Positions 1-4,874 of a stretch of 8,596 bases of DNA are shown in pieces. The notes beneath the pieces are model-generated. The model did no database searches. It had not been told where the DNA came from and saw only the letters and a list, made by a program, of their open reading frames with translations. The DNA comes from Flavobacteriales bacterium UBA6049 (GTDB taxonomy: Bacteria > Bacteroidota > Bacteroidia > Flavobacteriales_G > Salibacteraceae). The position numbers were made by a program, and so were the translations under genes. Each line of letters begins with the position of its first letter. The stretch's first letter is position 1. The stretch lies in NCBI GenBank assembly GCA_002429085.1, contig DIYR01000134.1, forward strand, positions 1 through 8,596, in the 5' to 3' direction.

Positions 1-78
1 TACAACGTTTTGGCTCAGTGCAATCCAGAAAGACTAATGCTTTTTACAGCCCTATTTGCCACATACTAACCGTTAGCA
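1..78 (+). repeat. attC-like site 1 (left end at or beyond the window edge)
   Basis: The R''-like box TACAAC (1-6) starts the window and the R'-like box GTTAGCA is at 72-78. GTGCAAT (18-24) pairs with ATTTGCCAC (54-62) if two bases are extrahelical. The 3' arm (63-83) matches attC-like site 4 (2347-2367) at 18 of 21 positions. The cassette gene that this site would close lies off the left edge. Confidence 0.55.
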
Positions 79-89
79 GCAATTACGAA

Positions 90-529
90 ATGAAACTTGA
101 ATTAATAAGCTTTGAAGATTCTAAATCCTTGATTCATGAGACCTTGGATAGCCTCCTAAGGAATATAACCTTTCACCAAACGAAATTTTCTGCCTTGTGG
201 AAGAAACAGGAATAATACTTGAAAAAGAAAGAATACCTAATTGGGAGGATTTCGAAAGAGGAAAAAAAGACTTTTCGACTCAAGAATTACTAAAAAGAAC
301 AAAAATCAATCTTGAAACTGAAGAATCGTTAATTGTGATTTCTGATGACTGTTTCAAAGAGCAAAAAGCATTTAAAGTTTCTAGTAATAAATTAATCGAA
401 TTTGCTGAATCAAATTATCCTTCTATTTATAAAATGAAATTGGTTCAGCCACTAGACCTAATATTTATACAGCCTTCAAATAAAAGAATCTCAATGATTC
501 ATAATGAAGGCTTAATTACGGAATACTAA
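90..529 (+). pseudogene. Frameshifted cassette gene, protein of unknown function
   Basis: The ATG at 90, 12 nt after the R'-like box, opens a frame reading MKLELISFEDSKSLIHETLD that ends at a TAA at 213-215. From about 152 to 529 a second frame, offset by -1, is equally protein-like. It contains SPNEIFCLVEETGIILEK and ends NEGLITEY at 527-529. A single missing base near 152-158 would join the two as HETLDSL-PKEYNLSP, giving about 146 residues. No signal peptide, membrane segment or recognisable domain is visible; the composition is that of a small soluble mixed alpha/beta protein. A GTG at 197 could restart the second frame as a 110-residue protein, but the coherent residues before it argue for a once-continuous gene. 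No slippery heptamer of the X-XXY-YYZ type is seen at the junction, so mutation or sequencing error is more likely than programmed frameshifting. I do not recognise the family. Confidence 0.6.
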
Positions 530-537
530 ATAAAAGC

Positions 538-605
538 TGTTAACAAGGTGTAAAAATTATAGCCACCCTTCGATATGGCAACACTTTTTACAAGGGTTGT
601 TAGCA
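538..605 (+). repeat. attC-like site 2
   Basis: TGTTAAC (538-544) begins 8 nt after the first gene's stop codon, and GTTAGCA (599-605) ends the site. TGTAAAAA (549-556) pairs perfectly with TTTTTACA (585-592). Short unpaired spacers separate these arms from the end boxes, which is the usual R''-spacer-L''...L'-spacer-R' plan of attC. An inner GCCA/TGGC pair may extend the stem. Total length is 68 bp. GCTGTTAAC (536-544) is complementary at 8 of 9 positions to GTTAGCAGC (72-80), the start of the same cassette. Confidence 0.65.
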
Positions 606-621
606 AACATTAGACAGAACA

Positions 622-1188
622 ATGTGTAGATACGCCTTTAAAACATATAAAATACACTTTGCTTGCTTTGATTGTAGAAAAACTTTCAAGAAAGAGCCAA
701 TTGAAGATTTAGCAATACAAAACGGAGATTGGAAAGATTATAAAAAAGCTTTTTGGAATTATAACTCTAAAGAAGCAAAACAATTCAGAAATCAAAACCC
801 TGAAAGATTTGAATATTTGACAGAAAAATATAGAAATCGAAAAGAGAAATGTCCAGAATGCGGAAACTTAATGGCAGATTTAGGACTTGATTTTAAAGCA
901 CCTAAAAAAGAGAAAATTGAAGAATGGGAGATCATAAGAGGACTTTTTAAAAGTGGAAAAGCATTTTATTCTTGTGGTTGCGAGGGAATTGGATTTGTTC
1001 CTAAAAATAAAAAGGATTATGAAAAGTACTTATTAGATAAGCGTAATTACTATTTGTTACGACTTGAAGAACGAGATGTAACATTAAATAAGGAAAGTCT
1101 GACTGGTTACATTAATAGATTCAAGGAACTAATAAAACTGATTGATTCTGAATTAGATAAAACAAAAACGTTTACTAACATTGTATAA
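622..1188 (+). CDS. Zn-ribbon-like cassette protein of unknown function
   Basis: The predicted protein has 188 residues and is lysine-rich. It carries Cys-x2-Cys pairs at residues 15-18 (CFDC) and 77-80 (CPEC). This spacing suits a zinc-ribbon metal site formed by two knuckles separated by a charged, aromatic-rich insertion. A further SCGCEG motif lies near residues 117-122. The last third is helical and strongly charged. There is no signal peptide, so it is probably cytosolic. The ATG at 622 is 17 nt after the R'-like box, and the first residues MCRYAFKTYK look like a genuine N-terminus. The stop codon sits only 7 nt beyond the R''-like box TACTAAC (1173-1179), so the recombination-site-like sequence encodes the C-terminal residues. 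The family feels familiar as a Bacteroidota hypothetical protein, but I know no function for it. Nucleic-acid or protein binding through the zinc site is only a guess. Confidence 0.8.
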   Translation: MCRYAFKTYKIHFACFDCRKTFKKEPIEDLAIQNGDWKDYKKAFWNYNSKEAKQFRNQNPERFEYLTEKYRNRKEKCPECGNLMADLGLDFKAPKKEKIEEWEIIRGLFKSGKAFYSCGCEGIGFVPKNKKDYEKYLLDKRNYYLLRLEERDVTLNKESLTGYINRFKELIKLIDSELDKTKTFTNIV

Positions 1189-1305
1189 CCGTAATTATGG
1201 CAGATTCGACTACGTCCGAATTCACTCGGAATTGCTAAAGTCAGTGCCAAATTGAAAATTAACGCATATAAACCCGTAACTGAGGGCTATACGAGACCGT
1301 ACCAT
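1173..1305 (+). repeat. attC-like site 3 (long palindrome, degenerate right box)
   Basis: TACTAAC (1173-1179) lies inside the end of the Zn-ribbon gene. The right box is GTACCAT (1299-1305), where GTT has become GTA. The left arm 1183-1200 and right arm 1274-1292 pair at 14 of 18 positions with one extra base on the right, which is typical of attC extrahelical bases. The stretch CGAGACCGT (1292-1300) is identical to attC-like site 5 at 3979-3987. Length is 133 bp, similar to the long attC sites of chromosomal integrons. Confidence 0.6.
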
Positions 1306-1308
1306 TAG

Positions 1309-2301
1309 ATGATATCGAGAAGAACTTTAGAATATGATAATCCACCGGCTTCTTTGAATTGGAGAGGAAATGACTTAGTTGATTGGGTCAACGGAGGGAG
1401 TATTTATTCATTGAATGGAGAGTTTCAGCACAGTGGGAGAGCTTATAGTTATAGATTCGATTCGGCCATTCAGTCCAATAATGGAATCTATGCAGTGATT
1501 TATGAAAAACTTGGCACAAAGGGATTGTTGCTTAAGAATGGTGAAATCATAAGAGAATTAAACCGTTCATTCTATCAAGCAAATGCTTATGAATATCCAA
1601 TTGAATTTATCAAAATAGATAATGAATATTCAATTGTCCACTGTCCAGAAGAATATAATCAAATTGAAATAGAGAATGTAGAAACTGGACTTAGAATTAC
1701 ATCTAATTCTGAAAGAGAGCCAGGTGATTGTTTCCATTCTAGATTTAGAGTAAACGATTCAAATACAAAGCTTATCAATGCAGGATGGGTTTGGCATCCA
1801 GTTGGCATTTTAGAAATCTATGATTTGCAGAAGGCAATTAAGGACAACACTTTATTTGATAGACCTAAATCCGATTTTCCAATCAATACGGAAGTGTGTT
1901 CTGCTGAATTTCTGGATGATGATTTATTGATTATCTCTTCATCTGATGAACAACCGTTTGATGACGAAGATTTGAATGATAAAATAAATTTAAACTCTAA
2001 ACAACTGGGGATATTTTCGATTAAACAAAACGCATTCGTCAAGAAAATAAATGTTGATTTCAAACTTGGTACTCAAATTCCAATTGACGAGAATTTTGTA
2101 ATTGATTTGTATGAGTATCCAAAATTGATTGATTTAAATTCAGGCGAAATCAAACAAAGGTTTAAGGACATTAATTCAGGAAAACAAGATTTAGCGATAA
2201 TACACCACATAGACTGTGTACCGCCAATTGCAATTGATAGACTTAACAAGAGAATCGCGATTGCAAATCGAAATAAAATTGAATTATTAGAATTTGAATA
2301 A
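1309..2301 (+). CDS. WD40-like (beta-propeller-like) cytosolic protein, function unknown
   Basis: The predicted protein has 330 residues and no signal peptide. It is acidic and rich in short beta-strand patterns: repeated hydrophobic-x-hydrophobic strands end in turns with Asn, Asp and Gly. Examples are GWVWHPVGILEIYDL near residue 160 and the C-terminal IAIDRLNKRIAIANRNKIELLEFE segment, which read like blades of a WD40-like propeller. A stretch of acidic residues with a Ser run lies near residues 210-225 (SSSDEQPFDDEDLND). The ATG at 1309 comes only 3 nt after the degenerate R'-like box, and MISRRTLEYDNPP looks like a natural start. The gene is the third unit of the cassette array; its neighbours share no obvious pathway with it. 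I see no catalytic motif, and a binding or scaffold role is inferred from fold resemblance only. Confidence 0.8.
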   Translation: MISRRTLEYDNPPASLNWRGNDLVDWVNGGSIYSLNGEFQHSGRAYSYRFDSAIQSNNGIYAVIYEKLGTKGLLLKNGEIIRELNRSFYQANAYEYPIEFIKIDNEYSIVHCPEEYNQIEIENVETGLRITSNSEREPGDCFHSRFRVNDSNTKLINAGWVWHPVGILEIYDLQKAIKDNTLFDRPKSDFPINTEVCSAEFLDDDLLIISSSDEQPFDDEDLNDKINLNSKQLGIFSIKQNAFVKKINVDFKLGTQIPIDENFVIDLYEYPKLIDLNSGEIKQRFKDINSGKQDLAIIHHIDCVPPIAIDRLNKRIAIANRNKIELLEFE

Positions 2302-2309
2302 AAAACGGT

Positions 2310-2362
2310 TTACAACACTGTGTAAAAATCTATTAAAACGCATTTTATACTAAACGTTGCCA
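2310..2362 (+). repeat. attC-like site 4 (short)
   Basis: TTACAAC (2310-2316) starts 8 nt after the stop of the WD40-like gene, and GTTGCCA (2356-2362) ends the site. GTGTAAAA (2320-2327) pairs with TTTTATAC (2343-2350) at 7 of 8 positions, leaving a 15-nt terminal loop. Length is 53 bp, comparable to the shortest known attC sites. The 3' arm strongly resembles that of attC-like site 1. Confidence 0.62.
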
Positions 2363-2392
2363 GCAATATTAACGCATAGAAAAACTGAATTA

Positions 2393-3856
2393 ATGAAATT
2401 ACCTTTTTTTATACTACTTATGGGAATTACATTCTCATCAAACGCCCAAAATCTTTTCCCTGTTAAATTAGACAACTGTAAGACTGATAAATTTTGTCTG
2501 GACTGTGGAGATACACAAGCTGGTTATCAAGAAAAGGAGTTTTTAAAACTTCAAGAAAAATTGAACGATGAATTAAAACTGGATGGAATTAAAGGAACTG
2601 TTATGTTTCAAGTTCTTGTTAACTCAAAAGGACGTGCTTGTGTTTTGAGCCATACAGACCAATCAAAAAACTTCATAACACAGAAATTAATTAAAGAGCT
2701 GAATCGATTCAAAAATTGGACACCTGCAATAACAAACGGTAAAATAGAAGAAAAATCTTCAATCAATCTTGTTTTCAAAGTAGATAACAACAAAATTACA
2801 GGACAAATTGAGAGAGTTGATAAAAAGGCTTTTGAGAAATCATTTGACAAGCCAAATAGCCCAGAAATATATAATGAAAATTACATTTACAATAACGAAA
2901 ACTTAGGTAATTATAAAGTAACTGTTTGGAATTCAAAAAACTCAAACTTACCTAATAATTGGAATAACCATATTTCCATTGATAAAAATGGCTTAATATG
3001 GCTTACAGTGAGGCAAAGTTTGGTAACTTTTGATGGAAGCGAATTTAAAAATGCCGAACAAAATATTTCTGATAAAGGTAAATACTTCGGCTATTACGAA
3101 TTAGCAACAGATAACAATAATGTAAAATGGATTTATGCTGAAAACAACATATACAGTTATGATAATGCTAAATGGGTCAAGTATGACTCAACGCAAATTG
3201 GAATCAATTCTGCGTATAGTATTGTGAATAACTCAAAAACGGGCGAGTTATTTTTCTGCACAAACAATGGAATAACTATTCTTAAAGATGGTAACTGGTC
3301 AAAAATTGACAAGAACTTATACAAAGACTTACCGGGAGATAGAGTTTCATTTGCTAAAAGAGATTCTAAAAATAGAATTTGGATTGGAACTTATGATGGA
3401 ACAGCAATGATTGATGAAAATAATCAAGTAACAAATTTCGAGAAATCATCCACAGTTTTAAAAGGAAAATGCATCACTTCGATGGACGAAGACGAAAACG
3501 GAAACCTATATTTTACACTTTACGAATTTGACAGAAAAAACAAGAAGCAAGTCAATAATGATGAGGGAATAGCAATAAGAGATGTTGATGGTAATTTCAA
3601 ACAATTTACAACTGATAATTCTGGACTGCCTTTTAATCATACTAATTGCGTGCTATACGACAGAAATGAAAAAGTTCTATGGATTTCGACCGACAGAGCA
3701 GGATTAGTGAGATACGACTTACATGATGGTTGGGAAAATTATCATAATGAAAATTCAGATATTCCCACATCTTATATTTCAACTATGACTTTTGATGATA
3801 GTGGAAATTTATATTTAGCAACAAGACAAGGATTAGTAAAAATTGAACGAAAATAA
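2393..3856 (+). CDS. Secreted protein with TonB-C-like domain and Reg_prop-type beta-propeller
   Basis: The start is the ATG at 2393, because it opens a clear signal peptide (MKLPFFILLMGITFSSNAQ). The in-frame TTG at 2357 lies inside the R'-like box and is rejected. The mature protein has about 468 residues. Residues about 40-135 contain GTVMFQVLVNSKGRA, KLIKELNRFKNWTPAITNGK and SINLVFKVDN, the pattern of a TonB C-terminal-like domain (DUF/energy-transducer type). Residues about 180-487 form repeated two-component-regulator propeller blades: DKNGLIWLTV, NNVKWIYAENNIYSYD, SKNRIWIGTYDG, DENGNLYFTL, KVLWISTDRAGLVRYD and SGNLYLATRQGLVKIERK. No membrane helix or histidine kinase module follows the propeller, so it is not a classical hybrid sensor. 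It is probably periplasmic or surface-exposed, perhaps binding a ligand or partner protein. It is the fourth and largest cassette gene, and the ends of its cassette are nearly perfectly complementary. Confidence 0.85.
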   Translation: MKLPFFILLMGITFSSNAQNLFPVKLDNCKTDKFCLDCGDTQAGYQEKEFLKLQEKLNDELKLDGIKGTVMFQVLVNSKGRACVLSHTDQSKNFITQKLIKELNRFKNWTPAITNGKIEEKSSINLVFKVDNNKITGQIERVDKKAFEKSFDKPNSPEIYNENYIYNNENLGNYKVTVWNSKNSNLPNNWNNHISIDKNGLIWLTVRQSLVTFDGSEFKNAEQNISDKGKYFGYYELATDNNNVKWIYAENNIYSYDNAKWVKYDSTQIGINSAYSIVNNSKTGELFFCTNNGITILKDGNWSKIDKNLYKDLPGDRVSFAKRDSKNRIWIGTYDGTAMIDENNQVTNFEKSSTVLKGKCITSMDEDENGNLYFTLYEFDRKNKKQVNNDEGIAIRDVDGNFKQFTTDNSGLPFNHTNCVLYDRNEKVLWISTDRAGLVRYDLHDGWENYHNENSDIPTSYISTMTFDDSGNLYLATRQGLVKIERK

Positions 3857-3864
3857 AATACTGC

Positions 3865-3992
3865 TGGCAACAATGGTATTAGTAATTGCTTGTTCTAGCC
3901 TACTTCTGAAAATACGCTAGGATTTTCAGTTTGGTGTACTTACAAAGTTAAGTGCTAACCCACGCAACTACTCATAGCCGAGACCGTTAACA
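3865..3992 (+). repeat. attC-like site 5 (long palindrome, last of array)
   Basis: TGGCAAC (3865-3871) starts 8 nt after the stop of the propeller gene, and GTTAACA (3986-3992) ends the site. The left arm 3875-3892 and right arm 3961-3978 pair at 14 of 18 positions. TAGC/GCTA segments continue the stem inward. A separate perfect 8-bp inverted repeat, CTGAAAAT (3906-3913) with ATTTTCAG (3922-3929), forms an apical hairpin. Length is 128 bp. The right arm shares CGAGACCGT with attC-like site 3. Confidence 0.68.
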
Positions 3993-4115
3993 ATTCCATT
4001 TGTTTTTACTTACCTCCATCAATACGTACAACGTCTACTAGGGTGCAATTTCGAACCTAGTAAGTGTATCTGATGTTTAACATCTTAACTTTGAACATCC
4101 AGAGTTATAGAACCA
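3993..4115. other. Gene-free junction between cassette array and tRNA
   Basis: No credible coding frame is seen on either strand. The stretch contains a 7-bp inverted repeat, TACTAGG (4036-4042) with CCTAGTA (4056-4062), around a 13-nt loop, and a small palindrome GATGTTTAACATC near 4072-4084. The 9-mer TTCGAACCT at 4050-4058 also occurs in the T-loop region of the adjacent tRNA-Pro gene (4166-4174), in the same orientation. Neither hairpin is followed by a T-run, so neither looks like a terminator. Confidence 0.5.
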
Positions 4116-4147
4116 AAAAAGCCTGATACGACTGTATCAGGCTTTTT
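4116..4147. terminator. Bidirectional intrinsic terminator
   Basis: A perfect 14-bp stem runs from AAAAAGCCTGATAC (4116-4129) to GTATCAGGCTTTTT (4134-4147), with the 4-nt loop GACT. Both strands end the stem in a T-run, so it can stop the tRNA transcript (- strand, 4 nt after the tRNA 3' end) and any read-through from the cassette array (+ strand). Confidence 0.9.
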
Positions 4148-4151
4148 ATTG

Positions 4152-4226
4152 TCGGGGCGGCAGGATTCGAACCTGCGATCTCCTGGTCCCAAACCAGGCG
4201 CCTTGACCGGACTGGGCCACGCCCCG
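4152..4226 (-). tRNA. trnP-TGG: tRNA-Pro (anticodon TGG)
   Basis: The - strand folds into a complete 75-nt cloverleaf. The acceptor stem is CGGGGCG/CGCCCCG with discriminator A. The D arm is closed by GCC/GGC, and the anticodon stem CCTGG/CCAGG holds loop TTTGGGA (anticodon TGG at 4191-4189). The variable loop is AGATC, and the T stem GCAGG/CCTGC holds TTCGAAT. The 3' CCA is not encoded (the next bases are CAA), so it must be added after transcription. A promoter lies upstream and a strong terminator 4 nt downstream, so the gene is its own transcription unit. Confidence 0.97.
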
Positions 4227-4251
4227 AGTGTCCGTTTTCAAATTGGAGGTG

Positions 4252-4281
4252 CGAAAATAGCAGTCTTTCTTGTTTCTCCAA
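4252..4281 (-). promoter_or_regulatory. Bacteroidota-type promoter of tRNA-Pro
   Basis: On the - strand, TTG (4281-4279) is followed after exactly 19 nt by TATTTTCG (4259-4252). This is 7 of 8 to the -7 element TAnnTTTG of the Bacteroidota primary sigma factor. The spacing and position, about 25 nt upstream of the tRNA 5' end, suit a tRNA promoter. Confidence 0.75.
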
Positions 4282-4364
4282 GTCTTTTTTAAGAAAAAAT
4301 CAGGAGAAATTTACGTTGGGTTAACTAGCTATTTGAAATTCAATAAGATATAGTTTAAACTTTT
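4282..4364. other. Intergenic stretch between the operon end and the tRNA promoter
   Basis: AT-rich, with no gene. A TTTTTT-CTT-AAAAAA inverted repeat on the - strand (about 4285-4300) lacks any G+C in its stem and is too weak to call an intrinsic terminator, so the end of the operon transcript is not resolved. Confidence 0.4.
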
Positions 4365-4874
4365 TTAACGCAATTGAACTCGGGTACACAATCTGTCAGA
4401 TACATTGAATACAGTTGTAACACTTTCTGTAATTGTATCAATGTCTGTAGAACTGTTTTGTATGATGTGGTAATACTTTACGCTGTGTTCTGTTGGTGTT
4501 AATTCCGTTACACGCAAATTATTGAAGCTATCACCACAGTCTTTCGAATCTCTTGCAGGTCCGGGCTTTTGAATACGTCCTGCAAATCTACCATCAACAA
4601 ATACTTCTAGTACTTGATTCCATGCACTTAACTGAGAAATAGGGCTATCAAATACGGCACTTCCGTAATACTGACATGGACCTTCTATGGTTGCATCAGG
4701 GCGATAATTAATAGCCTTTGGATCTATGCAACCTTGATATACGCAACTTCCATCGTCTTCATCTGCCTTACTATCGTAGTTTACAGCTTGATTATCTGTA
4801 CATCCTTTTTTCTTCTCACAAGCGGTTCCAAAAATCATGGTTGCGCTCACTAGCGCCACTAAAACATATTTCAT
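4365..4874 (-). CDS. Small lipoprotein with two GCxDxxAxNYD repeats
   Basis: The predicted protein has 169 residues. A hydrophobic leader ends FGTAC at Cys19, a relaxed Bacteroidota lipobox, so lipidation and outer-membrane anchoring are likely. The residues after Cys19 are EKKK, not the acidic surface-export signal known from Bacteroidota, so a periplasmic-facing location is possible. Two tandem repeats follow: GCTDNQAVNYDSKADEDDGS at 24-43, closed by Cys44, and GCIDPKAINYRPDATIEGP at 48-66, closed by Cys67. These are the short Cys-paired units common in secreted Bacteroidota proteins. The C-terminal 100 residues look like a beta-sandwich (VLEVFVDGRFAGRI, HSVKYYHI). The ATG directly abuts the TAG of the upstream OmpA-like gene (TAGATG), so it is the last gene of the operon and probably translationally coupled. 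The exact role is unknown; an accessory of the neighbouring outer-membrane proteins is inferred from position. Confidence 0.85.
   Translation of the reverse strand: MKYVLVALVSATMIFGTACEKKKGCTDNQAVNYDSKADEDDGSCVYQGCIDPKAINYRPDATIEGPCQYYGSAVFDSPISQLSAWNQVLEVFVDGRFAGRIQKPGPARDSKDCGDSFNNLRVTELTPTEHSVKYYHIIQNSSTDIDTITESVTTVFNVSDRLCTRVQLR

Larger units (their letters stand above)
1..3992 (+). mobile_element. Integron-like cassette array (CALIN-like), no integrase in window
   Basis: Four single-gene units lie head to tail on the + strand, each followed by an imperfect palindrome bounded by AAC- and GTT-containing boxes. With a cut at G^TT, the units are about 73-599, 600-1299, 1300-2356 and 2357-3986. 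In units 1, 2 and 4 the start box and the end box are complementary (11/14, 11/13 and 14/15 positions). This is expected if R'' and R' of one attC rejoin in the excised circle. The genes are unrelated, promoterless by eye, and lower in G+C than the operon to the right. Known: clusters of attC sites lacking an integrase (CALINs) exist beside or apart from complete integrons. Inferred: this is such a cluster or the distal part of an integron. The core is not the classical GTTRRRY, so another site-specific system using similar boxes is possible. The left end lies outside the window. Confidence 0.68.

Noticed and set aside
18..89. N-terminal extension of the first gene from position 18
   Set aside because: It would translate the attC-like palindrome and its right box; the ATG at 90 follows the box as in the other cassettes.
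2357..2392. TTG start giving an N-terminal extension of the propeller protein
   Set aside because: It lies inside the GTTGCCA recombination-like box, and the ATG at 2393 begins a textbook signal peptide.
1818..2850. Antisense frames of about 80 codons at 1818-2063 and 2608-2850
   Set aside because: They lie within well-supported + strand genes and show low-complexity, shadow-like composition.
3861..3992. Interpretation of the palindromes as simple transcription terminators or REP elements
   Set aside because: They lack T-runs after the stems, and a REP model does not predict the complementarity between the two ends of the same cassette.
538..3992. CRISPR array
   Set aside because: The repeats are spaced by whole genes, vary in length and are palindromic over most of their length; no short regular spacers exist.
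4010..4110. Possible short - strand frame reading TLVDVVRIDGGK near the junction
   Set aside because: A TAG stop lies just upstream in frame and a stop follows, so only a dozen or so codons are open, with no start codon support.
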